From contig DJQK01000060.1 of assembly GCA_002437575.1 (NCBI GenBank), positions 9,897 to 34,132 of the forward strand: 24,236 nt of DNA, written 5' to 3'. The translations under genes were made by a program, and so were the position numbers. The first letter of the stretch is position 1. Every line of letters begins with the position of its first letter. Of the stretch, positions 1 to 8,820 are shown one piece after another. This stretch comes from Clostridiales bacterium UBA6388. GTDB taxonomy: Bacteria; Bacillota; Clostridia; Oscillospirales; Oscillospiraceae. The notes under the pieces were generated by a model that searched no databases, was not told the DNA's origin, and saw only the letters and a program-made list of their open reading frames with translations.

Positions 1-597
1 GAATACCCCGACGGCATCACCGAAAAGCAGGCGGACCGGCTGCTTCGCAAGCGGCTTCAAACATTTGAAGAGAAGCTCGACGCGTTTCTGGACAAAAACG
101 GCATCCGGCTTTCCGACTGCGAATATGACGCGCTGGTTTCCTTTACATACAATAATGGCGACTACTGGATGAGCGACAAGACGCAAAGCAGGCTGGCTTC
201 TCTTCTCATTTCCGGAGACTACACCGTCAACGAATTTGCCTCGGCCTTCGGCATCTGGTGCCACGTGACGACAAAAAGCGGCACGGAAATTCACGAAGGG
301 CTCATCGACCGCAGGATCCGCGAGCTCAAGCTCTTTTTCTATGGCGACTACGAGGCCAAAAATACCGATGGGTTCCACTATGTCCTCTTTACGACCGAAA
401 AGGGCACGCTGGAGGTCGACGTCGCGGTCTATGAGGCGGGAAGTGTGATGGATCCGATGTTCGAGGCCGAGTGCGACGACGACGAGTTCTTCGGCTGGGT
501 GACGGAGGACGGCACGATCCTGGACGCGCAGACGCGTGTGGAAGAGGATATGACCGTTTCTGCGCTCTGGCTGAGCGAAGCGGAGGGTGTATTTTGA
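1..597 (+). CDS. GH24 (T4-type) lysozyme with C-terminal InlB-type repeat, 5' end outside window
   Basis: The frame is open from base 1, so the gene starts before the window and the catalytic Glu region is not visible. The first ~60 residues match the second half of the phage-lysozyme (muramidase) fold: an ITEKQADRLL helix, then YDALVSFTYNNGDY, the usual GH24 DALVSF-Y-N-G segment. GH24 enzymes cut the MurNAc-GlcNAc bond of peptidoglycan. The last ~70 residues (from about base 355) form an InlB/Listeria-Bacteroides-type repeat: a GTLEVDVAVYEAG strand pair, then FFGWVTEDGTILD and a final MTVSALWL. Such repeats are usual in secreted or surface proteins, not in plain phage endolysins. The gene could be a prophage remnant or a cell-wall hydrolase; no other phage gene is visible to its right. 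The family call is firm for this fragment, the biological role is not. Confidence 0.85.
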   Translation, partial: EYPDGITEKQADRLLRKRLQTFEEKLDAFLDKNGIRLSDCEYDALVSFTYNNGDYWMSDKTQSRLASLLISGDYTVNEFASAFGIWCHVTTKSGTEIHEGLIDRRIRELKLFFYGDYEAKNTDGFHYVLFTTEKGTLEVDVAVYEAGSVMDPMFEAECDDDEFFGWVTEDGTILDAQTRVEEDMTVSALWLSEAEGVF

Positions 598-649
598 AAA
601 AAGTTTTCCAAACGCTTAAATAGTCCAAATTATAGGACAGACAATATGA

Positions 650-655
650 TATACT
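650..655 (+). promoter_or_regulatory. Possible -10 element for the micro-ORF/ArsC-like pair
   Basis: TATACT lies about 30 bases before the micro-ORF start, in an AT-rich stretch between two genes. No good -35 hexamer sits 16-18 bases upstream, so only the -10 is proposed. A short dyad GTCC/GGAC (623-639) lies just upstream and could be an operator, but this is speculative. Confidence 0.35.
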
Positions 656-684
656 GTCTTCAGAAAGCAAAGGAGCGGTTGAAG

Positions 685-798
685 ATGGAATATCGTATGG
701 AGTATGTCAGAGGTCACATTGAGGTTTATTCCGCGAGAGGGGAGTTTCTCTTCTCGGCCGACACGATGGCTGAAGCGGATGCAATGCTGGAGGAATGA
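685..798 (+). CDS. 37-residue conserved-looking micro-ORF
   Basis: An ATG at 685 follows a good AGGAGCGG ribosome binding site. It opens a 37-codon frame beginning MEYRMEYVRGHIEVY, containing GEFLFSADT and ending in an acidic MLEE. The stop at 796-798 is one base from the ATG of the ArsC-like gene, and the end of this ORF supplies that gene's GGAGG ribosome binding site, so the two are probably translationally coupled. The sequence reads like a short two-stranded beta unit followed by a helix. No function is recognised. It could be a genuine small protein or a leader ORF that controls translation of the next gene. Confidence 0.6.
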   Translation: MEYRMEYVRGHIEVYSARGEFLFSADTMAEADAMLEE

Positions 799-799
799 G

Positions 800-1141
800 A
801 TGAACATCCAGATTTTTGGCGCGAACAAGTGCTTCGATACGAAAAAGGCCGAGCGCTGGTTCAAAGAGCGCAGGATCAACTACCAGTCGATCGATCTGTA
901 CCGCTACGGAATGTCCGGCGGCGAGTTTGACAGCGTGCTGAGAGCCGTGGGCGGGATCGACAAGCTCATCGACTGGGACAAAAAATCGCCGGATATTGAC
1001 CTGATGCGATACATGGACGACGCCAGATCAAAAGAAGACAAGGTGTTCGATGACCCCAAGCTTCTGAAGACCCCCATCGTCCGCAACGGCAAGCAGGCGA
1101 CCGTGGGCTATTGCCCCGAAGTGTGGCAGACCTGGAAATAA
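800..1141 (+). CDS. ArsC/Spx-family thioredoxin-fold protein (arsenate reductase-like)
   Basis: The 113-residue product starts MNIQIFGANKCFDTKKAERWFKE, the N-terminal strand, Cys-containing turn and helix of the ArsC/Spx family. The C-terminal LLKTPIVRNGKQATVGY matches the family's cis-Pro TPIV-R-G segment. There is one Cys in the active turn (CFDT, not CxxC) and a second near the end (GYCPEVW). The frame can be extended upstream, but the ATG at 800 is chosen because GGAGG lies 7 bases before it and the ArsC fold begins there. Most small clostridial members of this family have no proven arsenate reductase activity, and no ars genes are near, so a redox or transcription-partner role is equally possible. 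A hairpin terminator follows directly. Confidence 0.85.
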   Translation: MNIQIFGANKCFDTKKAERWFKERRINYQSIDLYRYGMSGGEFDSVLRAVGGIDKLIDWDKKSPDIDLMRYMDDARSKEDKVFDDPKLLKTPIVRNGKQATVGYCPEVWQTWK

Positions 1142-1143
1142 CG

Positions 1144-1178
1144 AAAAAGACGCAGGAATTTTTCCTGCGTCTTTTTTT
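1144..1178. terminator. Bidirectional rho-independent terminator
   Basis: The inverted repeat AAAAGACGCAGGAA / TTCCTGCGTCTTTT has an A-run on its left and seven T on its right. It lies between the stop of the ArsC-like gene and the stop of the convergent gene at 1178, so it can terminate both transcripts. Confidence 0.9.
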
Positions 1179-1435
1179 CACTCTTTCTGTGTCTTCTCAA
1201 GCTCTGTCCGGCCGATCTCAAAATGCGTTCCCTTTGGAAGCCCCTGCGCGATGGCGGGGAAAAAGTTTCCGGTGTCCGCGGTACGCTGGATCTCATACGT
1301 GCCATACCGGTTGACCAGATCGAAGCAGCTGTCGGCGTTGCCGGGAAAATGGCCCACCATCGGGTTCGGCGAGTAGGGGAACTCTTTTGCGGGCGGGAGA
1401 CGGACTGGCTTTTTGTCTTTTTTTGAATGCGGCAT
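1178..1435 (-). CDS. Small conserved-looking protein of unknown function (85 residues)
   Basis: The start at 1435 is chosen because GAGGTGA lies 5 bases upstream; a longer frame to 1570 has no ribosome binding site and low-complexity content. The product begins MPHSKKDKKPVRLPPAKEF, then YSPNPMVGHFPGNADSCFDL and VNRYGTYEIQRTADTGNFFP, and ends in a charged tail. The basic N-terminus, single Cys and Pro/Gly/Asn-rich centre look like one compact folded unit with no signal peptide or membrane segment. I recognise the general look from clostridial genomes but can name no function. It is convergent with the ArsC-like gene and shares its terminator. Confidence 0.6.
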   Translation of the reverse strand: MPHSKKDKKPVRLPPAKEFPYSPNPMVGHFPGNADSCFDLVNRYGTYEIQRTADTGNFFPAIAQGLPKGTHFEIGRTELEKTQKE

Positions 1436-1795
1436 ATGCTTCACCTCGGAGCTATTCTGCGCGGTTTTCGGGCGAAGCTTGCGCGGAAAAAACTGAAAAG
1501 AGCGCGAAGCGTTCGTCCCCATGGGCGTGTCTAACAGTTCTGAGAACATTGCATGAGAAGCGTGCGGCAAAACGTATGAAATTGTAACGAAACTCCGAAC
1601 TTTTCAAGGAATGATTTTCTATACTTGTTTTTTTCGCGTAATCGTGGTATGCTCATGCTGAACAGACCGGCGTCTACAGGGATCATGGACGTGCGGAGCA
1701 TATGGCCGGAGTCTTCAGCGGCGCGTCGAAAAAACGGTGGGCGGCCGCTTTGCGTCTGGAAGACGCGTGGATGGTCCGGGGAAGGAGGCTGGCCC
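1436..1795. other. 360-base intergenic region between divergent genes
   Basis: No gene with a usable start is supported here. On the plus strand it holds a good promoter for the exporter gene (1625-1653). On the minus strand there is a weaker pair, TTGAAA (1602-1607) and TACAAT (1581-1586) with a short 15-base spacer, which could drive the small minus-strand gene. The rest (about 1654-1780) would be a long untranslated leader with no obvious strong hairpin. Confidence 0.5.
1625..1653 (+). promoter_or_regulatory. Sigma-A-type promoter for the exporter/GLUG operon
   Basis: TTGTTT (1625-1630) and TATGCT (1648-1653) are separated by exactly 17 bases. This is the best match in the region upstream of the exporter and implies a leader of about 135 bases. 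Confidence 0.55.
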
Positions 1796-4351
1796 ATGGC
1801 CAAGCAAGCGAAGAGTGTTTCGTCCGGGGGCGAGAGCTTTATGGTCAAGCTTGCAACGATCATCGTTGACAAACGAAATCTGATCTTTCTGATCACCATC
1901 ATTCTGCTCATTTTTTCCATGTTTTCGAGAAGCTGGGTAGAGGTCGAAAACGATCTGACGTTCTATCTGCCGGAGGATTCGGAGACAAAAAAGGCGCTGA
2001 ACGTCATGGAAGGGGAGTTTATCACCTACGGAACGGCCGAGGTGATGGTGGCGAACATTTCCTATGCGGACGCGGAAGAAATGTGCGACGATCTCAAGGA
2101 GATCAAGGGCGTGCAGTCGATCTCCTTTGACGACTCGGCCGACCATTACTGCAACGCCTCTGCGCTGTATTCCATCACCTTTAACTACGACGAGGACGAC
2201 GACGCGTGTCTGGAGTCGCTCGATAAGGTCAAAGCGTACCTGGACGGGCAGGATGTCTACGTCAAGACGGACCTCGGCAACACGCAGGCCGAGACGATCG
2301 ACCATGAGATCAACATCATCATGGTTTATGTCGCGATCGTCATTGTGGTGGTGCTGCTGTTCACCTCTGAGACTTTCGGCGAGGTGCCGGTACTGATTTT
2401 GACGTTCGGCATCGGGCTGATCATCAACCAGGGCACGAACTACCTGCTCGGCAAGATATCCTTCGTTTCAAATTCCGTTACGAGCATTTTGCAGCTGGGC
2501 TTGTCGATCGACTATGCCATCATCTTCTGCAACCGCTTCAAAGAAGAGCACAAGCATCTGCCGATTCGAGAGGCAGTCATTGTCTCGCTCAGCAAGGCCA
2601 TCCCTGAGATCGGCGCGAGCTCGCTGACCACGGTCGGCGGCCTTGTCGCGATGCTGTTCATGCAGTTCAAGCTCGGCCCCGATATGGCCATCTGCCTGAT
2701 CAAGTCCATTGCATTTGCGCTGTTGTCGGCGTTCCTTGTGATGCCGGGACTTCTGATGCTCTTTGGCCCATTGATCGACAAGACGGGGCACAAGAGCTTT
2801 GTGCCGAAAATTCCGTTTGTCGGCGCATACGATTACGCAACGCGGCACATTGTCCCGATCATTTTCGCGGTCGTGCTGGTCTTCGCGTTCAAGCTGTCCA
2901 ATGACTGCCCATATGCCTACGGCTACAGCCTTCTTACCACGCCGAAGCTCAATGAGACGCAGATCGCGGAAAACATGATCGAAGACAACTTCTCGAGCAG
3001 CAACATGATGGCGCTCGTCGTTCCGAAGGGCGACTATGAAAAAGAAGGGCAGCTGCTCAAGGAGCTCGAGAGCTACGACGAGGTCGACTATACGATGGGC
3101 CTTGCCAACGTCGACGCGCTCGACGGCTACAAGCTGGCCGACAAATTAACGCCCCGGCAGTTTGCAGAGCTCGCGGGGCTCGATTACGAGGCAGCGCAGG
3201 TCGTCTATGCGGCCTACGCGGCGGAAAACGAGAGCTACGGTGAGCTGGTCGGCAACATCGCGACCTACAAGGTCCCGCTCATCGATATGTTCCTGTACGT
3301 CTGCGATAAGGTAGACGCGGGGGTCGTCTCCCTGAGCGAGGAACAGACCGATACGCTCCACGAGGCGCAGGTGCAGATGCAGAGCGCGAAAAACCAGCTG
3401 CAAGGCGAGCACTACAGCCGGATGCTCATCTACCTCACGCTTCCGGTGAGCGGCGACGAAACGTATCGATTCACCGACAAAATTCTTGAGATCGCCAAAA
3501 GCTATTACCCGGACGAGGACGTTTACTTAGCAGGCGACTCGACGAATGAATACGATTTTGAAAAGTCCTTCGCGGTCGATAACGCGGTCGTGAGCATCGT
3601 CTCGGTCCTGATCGTTCTGGTGGTGCTGCTGTTTACATTCAACTCGGCCGGTATGCCGCTTCTTCTGATCCTCGTCATTGAGGGCAGTATCTGGATCAAC
3701 TTCTCGTTCCCGACGATCACGCATAAATACCTCTTCTTCCTGGGATATCTAATCGTTTCGTCCATCCAGATGGGCGCGAACATCGACTATGCCATCGTCA
3801 TCGGCAGCCGCTATCAGGAGCTCAAGCTCAAGACCGGCAAACTGTCCCGCCGTGAGGCCATCATCGACACGCTGAACTTTGCCTTCCCGACGATCATTAC
3901 CTCCGGCTCGATCCTCGCCATCAGCGGCTTTTTGATCGGCAACCTCACCTCCGAGCCGGTCATCGCGGGCATCGGCGAGTCGCTTGGCCGCGGCACGGTC
4001 ATCTCCATTTTCCTTGTCATGTTCGTCCTGCCGCAGATCCTGCTGGTCGGCACGAAATTTATCGAAGTTACCTCGTTCTCCATGCCGGGCGTCAGCGTCG
4101 GCGAACGCAAAACGCTCTCCGGCAAGGTCTTCGTCAACGGCATGGTGCGCGGGCAGATCCACGGTACGGTCCACGGCCAGATCTGCGCAATGGTCGACGG
4201 CGATGTGGACTTAAACGTCGTATCCGGCTCGGCGGAGGACGAAAACGCTTCGGACGACACATCCGGAGATACGCCGCCGGACAGTCCGGATGACGCATCC
4301 GGTTCTGATGATGCGGCTGCTGACGGAAAGGAGGAGCAGAGCCATGTCTAA
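1796..4351 (+). CDS. RND/MMPL-superfamily exporter with tetrapeptide-repeat tail
   Basis: The 851-residue product starts at the ATG at 1796, preceded by GAAGGAGG; upstream in-frame codons lack a site. It is an RND permease of the MMPL type: membrane segment at ~28-44, extracytoplasmic loop, a five-helix bundle at ~172-390 with LSIDYAIIFCNRF, a second loop, and a second bundle at ~600-765 with ANIDYAIVIGSRY. The two IDYAI helices are the usual energy-coupling helix of each half. RND proteins move lipids, peptides or drugs outward using the ion gradient. After the last helix, residues ~780-811 form a [VI]-x-G-x tetrad run (VNGM, VRGQ, IHGT, VHGQ), then an acidic Ser/Asp/Pro-rich tail to the end. 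Its last 8 bases overlap the next gene, so the GLUG protein is probably a functional partner. Substrate unknown. Confidence 0.9.
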   Translation: MAKQAKSVSSGGESFMVKLATIIVDKRNLIFLITIILLIFSMFSRSWVEVENDLTFYLPEDSETKKALNVMEGEFITYGTAEVMVANISYADAEEMCDDLKEIKGVQSISFDDSADHYCNASALYSITFNYDEDDDACLESLDKVKAYLDGQDVYVKTDLGNTQAETIDHEINIIMVYVAIVIVVVLLFTSETFGEVPVLILTFGIGLIINQGTNYLLGKISFVSNSVTSILQLGLSIDYAIIFCNRFKEEHKHLPIREAVIVSLSKAIPEIGASSLTTVGGLVAMLFMQFKLGPDMAICLIKSIAFALLSAFLVMPGLLMLFGPLIDKTGHKSFVPKIPFVGAYDYATRHIVPIIFAVVLVFAFKLSNDCPYAYGYSLLTTPKLNETQIAENMIEDNFSSSNMMALVVPKGDYEKEGQLLKELESYDEVDYTMGLANVDALDGYKLADKLTPRQFAELAGLDYEAAQVVYAAYAAENESYGELVGNIATYKVPLIDMFLYVCDKVDAGVVSLSEEQTDTLHEAQVQMQSAKNQLQGEHYSRMLIYLTLPVSGDETYRFTDKILEIAKSYYPDEDVYLAGDSTNEYDFEKSFAVDNAVVSIVSVLIVLVVLLFTFNSAGMPLLLILVIEGSIWINFSFPTITHKYLFFLGYLIVSSIQMGANIDYAIVIGSRYQELKLKTGKLSRREAIIDTLNFAFPTIITSGSILAISGFLIGNLTSEPVIAGIGESLGRGTVISIFLVMFVLPQILLVGTKFIEVTSFSMPGVSVGERKTLSGKVFVNGMVRGQIHGTVHGQICAMVDGDVDLNVVSGSAEDENASDDTSGDTPPDSPDDASGSDDAAADGKEEQSHV

Positions 4352-7300
4352 GTGTTTGAGAAGGATCCTTTCGCTCATGCTGGCGCTGGGCCTGCTTGCT
4401 TCTTTCACGGCGGCTGCCTTCGCGGACGAGGAAGAAACCGGCGAAGATACGATCTATCTTTCTACTGCGGAAGAGCTTGTGGAATTTTCGGCAAGCTGCA
4501 CCTTTGACACGTGGTCGGAGGGACTGACGGTCGAGCTGCAAAACGACATTTCCCTCGAGGGCGTTGCGTTTACGCCCATTGCCAGCTTCAGCGGCACCTT
4601 CCACGGAAACGGCCACACCATCAGCGGCCTGAGCTTAACGGAAGGGCTGTCGCTGGCGGGGCTTTTCCAGCGTGTGCAGCAGGGCGCGAGGATCGAAGAC
4701 TTAAACGTCAGCGGCACGGTCAAGGCGTCAAGCACCTGCGAGGCGGCGGGCGGTCTGGCCGGTCGGAACGAAGGCGAGATCCTTCGCTGCTCGTTCTCCG
4801 GAAGCGTCGCGGGAAGTGTGATGACAGGCGGCCTTGCGGGCGAAAACACGGCCACGGGCGTCATCGCGATGTCTGGCTCCAACGGCGCGGTCACCGGCAG
4901 CAAAATGACCGGCGGCGCGGCGGGCTCGAATCAGGGCCAGATCTTAGGCTGCACGAACGGCGCGTATGTCAACACCGTCAGCGGCGATCAGGCCATCTCG
5001 CTGGAAAACGTGAACCTCGATTTTTCGCTCGACATGACGAAGCTCACCTCCGGCGACGCGCTGCTTTCTTCGTATGACACCGGCGGCATCGCGGGCTACA
5101 ACGCGGGAACCATCCGCGCGTGTGAAAACACGGCCATCGTCGGCTATCAGCACGTGGGCTACAACGTCGGCGGCATTGCGGGCCGCTCCTGCGGCTACAT
5201 TCTCAACTGTACGAATTCCGGCGCGGTTTACGGAAGAAAGGACGTCGGCGGCGTCGTGGGCCAGATGGAGCCCTACATCGAAATGCAGCTGACGGAAAGC
5301 AGCCTGTCCAAATTACAGACCCAGCTCGATGAGCTCAGTGCGCTCGTCGACAAAGCGTCCAACGACGCCGAAGGCAGCGTGGGCGGCGTGACATCGAGCC
5401 TGAACGGAATGTCTGATTATGTAAACTCTGCGGCAGACGCGGCGAAGGATCTGAAGGTCAACATCGACGCCAGCGGCTCGCTTTCCGGACAGGGCGGGGC
5501 CAGCGGCTCGGGCGGCATCACCGTCACACCGCCCAGCGTATCGGTAGACGGCGGGGCAGGACACGGCTCGGGACTGGACATTTCCGTTGAACCGGGCTCT
5601 GTCTCCATTGACCACGGCTCCGGCATCGGCGCGGGCGGGTCTGTAGACAGCTCGGACTTCGGCATCGGCGCAGACGGCGACGTGGACGTTGGGGGACTTC
5701 TTACCGGCGGCGCGCAGATCGTGGCGGCGCCTGATCTCGGGAACCTCAACTCTGCCATCGGCGGCATCTCCGGCCAGATCGCGCGGCTCAACGGCGCACT
5801 GTCAGGAGCCGCAGGGACGCTTGCAAACGATGTCCGAAGCATTAACAAAAAGTTCAGCGAGATCACGGATACCCTTCAGACGGCAATCGACGACGCGGCA
5901 AACGGCGCATCCGATATCGTCACCGACGCGTCGGCCATCGATATTGACCTCGTGACGCTCGGAAAGGTCAACCGCTCAGATAATAAGGCCTATGTCGACG
6001 GCGATCTGAACGTCGGCGGCATTGCGGGCTCGATGGCGATCGAATACAGCTACGACCCCGAAGACGATGCGACGCAGGGCCTCTCCGCCGAGTATAAGCG
6101 GCAGTACGAGCTCAAGGCCATCATCCAGAACTGCACGAACGAAGGGACGATCCAGTCCAAGCGCAGCTACGCCGGCGGCATCTGCGGGCGCATGGACTTA
6201 GGTCTCATTACCGATTGCAGAGGTTTCGGCAGCGTTTCGAGCGAATCCGGAGACTATGTCGGCGGCATCGTGGGCCAGACCGGCTCGACCGTGCGGCAAA
6301 GCTACGCCAAATGCACGCTTTCGGGCGCGAAATACGTCGGCGGCATCGTCGGCGCAGGCGCGGCAAAGACTGTCTCCGGCGCGGCCAGCACCGTCTCCGG
6401 TAACTACAGCATGGTCGAAATTACGAGCGCGACGCAGTTCTCCGGCGCGATCTCCGGCAGCGACGCGGGCGATTTCGCGGAAAACTACTTTGTGTCCGAC
6501 ACGCTGGCAGGTCTCGACACCGTGAGCCTGTCCGGCAAGGCAGAGCCGATTTCGTATGACGAGCTTCTTAAGGTCGACGGTCTTCCGAAGGCCATGCGGC
6601 AGCTGGAACTCAAATTCGTGGCTGACGATCAGGTCTTGAAGGTCGAGACGTTCAACTACGGCGACTCTTTCGACGATTCCGTCTTTCCCGACATTCCCGA
6701 AAAGGACGGCTATTACGGCACGTGGGACACGAGTGATCTGACGGAACTGCATTTTGACACGACCGTGACGGCTGTATATACCCGCTATGTGACGACCGTT
6801 CCCGGCGAAACGCGTCGAGAAAGCGGCCGGCCCGTCTTCTTTGTCGACGGCAGCTATGATGAAAGCGCCGCCATCACGGAGCAGGCGCTGGCGCAGTCCA
6901 ATTCCGGCCTCTGCCCGGTGAGCGCGGGGCTCGGGCAGGCGATCAGCCACTATATGTCCGCGAACCCCTGGTATACATGGTTCTCGCGGCCGATCACAAA
7001 GGAGGTCCTCGAGCAGTGGAGCCTGACGCTGCCGCAGGACGGCGCGACGACGCACACGGTGCATTACTTATCTCCGAGCGAGTCTACACGGCATCTGACC
7101 GTGTTCCTCCGGCAGGACGGCGGCTGGAAGCGCGTGCAGACCGACACCTTCGGCAGCTACCTTACCTTCGAGGTAAGCGGCGAGCAGGTCGAGCTTGCGG
7201 CGGTAACGGTGATGCAGATCTGGTGGGTCTGGGCGATCCTGGCGCTTTTGATCCTCGGCGCTCTGGCGCTTGTGCTCGTCCTCATCGCAAAAGCCGCGCG

Positions 7301-8675
7301 GAAGCACAAAAAGGCGCACCCGGTTTCCGAAAATGAGTCTGCACCGGACGCACCGCCGCAGAAGAAAAAGCTCCCCATCTGGCTGACGGTGCTTCTCATG
7401 CTGCTGGCGCTGGCCGCGGCGGCTGCGGCGGTCTGGTTCTTCGTTCTGCGGTCGCACTTTGCGCCCTATGAGGCGCTGGCCAACCTCAAGGAAAGCCCCG
7501 AGCTTTCGATGCAGATGACGTTGGACGCGGATATTGGCGAGGAAACCTATACGCTTTCAGCCGATCTGGAGCGCAAGAGCGTGAGCGGCCGCCGCGTGAC
7601 GCGTGCAGAGCTCGGTGGGCTGCCGCTTTACTACGCGGATAACCTCGTCGTGCTGGAAAACGGCACAGCCTATCAGCTGACGAGCGGCTTCCCGGACTAT
7701 TCGGCGCTTCTGGAAAAGCTTCTGCCGCTCTATAAGAACACGAGCTTCACGACGCAGCGCGACGGCGACGAGACCGTCTACGGCGTGCGCGCGGAAGGGG
7801 AGACGGCAAGAGCGCTTCTGTCCATTCTCCTGCCGGACAGCGCAGGCAATCTTCCGGATGGACAGATGGTGTCGGCAGAGGTGCGTATGGAGGATGGAGC
7901 GGTCGAGAAAATCACCATTTCCGCCTCCGGAACGCTGAAGGATAAACAGCAAACGCCGTTTGCGCTCGATGTAACGCTGGACGATTTTGACGCGTCGACC
8001 GATTTCTCCGTGCCCGACGCGGTGCTTGAAAGCCTGGATAAAACCTATGCAGACGGCGAGCTTCCGATCATCACGGACGATCTGGTCCGGATGCTCACCG
8101 GCTGGTCGAACCTGCTGCACAAGGACACGCTCGCGGCAGATCTCGACATTTCCGTCGACTGCGGCCCGGTCGTGGTCAAAAACGCGCTGCGGTACTACCG
8201 CGAAACGATCGACGGCTTGGCCGTCAACTGCATCAACAAAAGCGGCCGGAACATCTATTTCTCCGACGGCGGCAGCGTCGTGAACGCAACCGGAAACGAA
8301 GCCGGAGACGATGCAAAAACGCTTACCGGCACGACGAAGCTGCTGGACATCATCTATCTCGTCTGCCAGAACGGCGATTTTGAGCTGACGCAGGAGGGCG
8401 GCACGTACACCTACAAGCTCACGCTTGACGATCAGAGCATGGATGAGATCCTCGCGGCGCTGGCCCCGGACGCGGAGAAGCTCGACATTACGTTTGAAAA
8501 CTGCTATGCGGAGGTCACGCTGACGGACGATACAGTCTCGAAGCTGTCCGTTTCCTGCGGCGGCTCGGTCAAGGTGCTTCTGACGCAGGCCGGCGCAAGC
8601 GTTACGGCGGACATCACGTTCACCGACGATGAAATGCCCGAGCCGTCAGACGATGTGTTAAGCGCCCTTCGATGA
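4344..8675 (+). CDS. Large GLUG-repeat membrane protein, partner of the exporter
   Basis: The start at 4344 has AAAGGAGGAG upstream and overlaps the exporter stop by 8 bases. The 1443-residue product has a signal peptide (cut likely after Ala27, AAAFA/DEEE). A series of GLUG-type units follows, each beginning GG-[ILV]-[AV]-G and often ending in a C-x-N-x-G turn (for example GGIAGYNAGTIRACENT), at ~130-310 and again at ~555-690. A Gly/Ser-rich, helix-containing insert (~315-540) separates the two blocks. Membrane segments lie at ~957-985 and ~1010-1038, so the N-terminal and C-terminal parts should both be outside with a short basic loop inside. The C-terminal ~400 residues look like repeated beta sheet and carry no named domain I can identify. 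GLUG repeats form beta-helical or adhesive surfaces. A role as outer scaffold or substrate receptor for the exporter is inference. Confidence 0.85.
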   Translation: MSKCLRRILSLMLALGLLASFTAAAFADEEETGEDTIYLSTAEELVEFSASCTFDTWSEGLTVELQNDISLEGVAFTPIASFSGTFHGNGHTISGLSLTEGLSLAGLFQRVQQGARIEDLNVSGTVKASSTCEAAGGLAGRNEGEILRCSFSGSVAGSVMTGGLAGENTATGVIAMSGSNGAVTGSKMTGGAAGSNQGQILGCTNGAYVNTVSGDQAISLENVNLDFSLDMTKLTSGDALLSSYDTGGIAGYNAGTIRACENTAIVGYQHVGYNVGGIAGRSCGYILNCTNSGAVYGRKDVGGVVGQMEPYIEMQLTESSLSKLQTQLDELSALVDKASNDAEGSVGGVTSSLNGMSDYVNSAADAAKDLKVNIDASGSLSGQGGASGSGGITVTPPSVSVDGGAGHGSGLDISVEPGSVSIDHGSGIGAGGSVDSSDFGIGADGDVDVGGLLTGGAQIVAAPDLGNLNSAIGGISGQIARLNGALSGAAGTLANDVRSINKKFSEITDTLQTAIDDAANGASDIVTDASAIDIDLVTLGKVNRSDNKAYVDGDLNVGGIAGSMAIEYSYDPEDDATQGLSAEYKRQYELKAIIQNCTNEGTIQSKRSYAGGICGRMDLGLITDCRGFGSVSSESGDYVGGIVGQTGSTVRQSYAKCTLSGAKYVGGIVGAGAAKTVSGAASTVSGNYSMVEITSATQFSGAISGSDAGDFAENYFVSDTLAGLDTVSLSGKAEPISYDELLKVDGLPKAMRQLELKFVADDQVLKVETFNYGDSFDDSVFPDIPEKDGYYGTWDTSDLTELHFDTTVTAVYTRYVTTVPGETRRESGRPVFFVDGSYDESAAITEQALAQSNSGLCPVSAGLGQAISHYMSANPWYTWFSRPITKEVLEQWSLTLPQDGATTHTVHYLSPSESTRHLTVFLRQDGGWKRVQTDTFGSYLTFEVSGEQVELAAVTVMQIWWVWAILALLILGALALVLVLIAKAARKHKKAHPVSENESAPDAPPQKKKLPIWLTVLLMLLALAAAAAAVWFFVLRSHFAPYEALANLKESPELSMQMTLDADIGEETYTLSADLERKSVSGRRVTRAELGGLPLYYADNLVVLENGTAYQLTSGFPDYSALLEKLLPLYKNTSFTTQRDGDETVYGVRAEGETARALLSILLPDSAGNLPDGQMVSAEVRMEDGAVEKITISASGTLKDKQQTPFALDVTLDDFDASTDFSVPDAVLESLDKTYADGELPIITDDLVRMLTGWSNLLHKDTLAADLDISVDCGPVVVKNALRYYRETIDGLAVNCINKSGRNIYFSDGGSVVNATGNEAGDDAKTLTGTTKLLDIIYLVCQNGDFELTQEGGTYTYKLTLDDQSMDEILAALAPDAEKLDITFENCYAEVTLTDDTVSKLSVSCGGSVKVLLTQAGASVTADITFTDDEMPEPSDDVLSALR

Positions 8676-8681
8676 TTTTGC

Positions 8682-8714
8682 AAATGCCCTCCGGAGACGC
8701 CGGAGGGCATTTTT
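8682..8714 (+). terminator. Rho-independent terminator of the exporter/GLUG operon
   Basis: AAATGCCCTCCGG, loop AGACG, then CCGGAGGGCATTT followed by TT, 6 bases after the GLUG gene stop: a perfect 13-bp stem. Confidence 0.92.
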
Positions 8715-8820
8715 CCGCGTAGTGCGGACACGCTGCGGCCCATAAGGACGGATTTGACGCACGGTTCAGAAAAATGGACGCGAACCACTGAAAATTCGGC
8801 GTTTTTTTCGGCGCTGCTTC

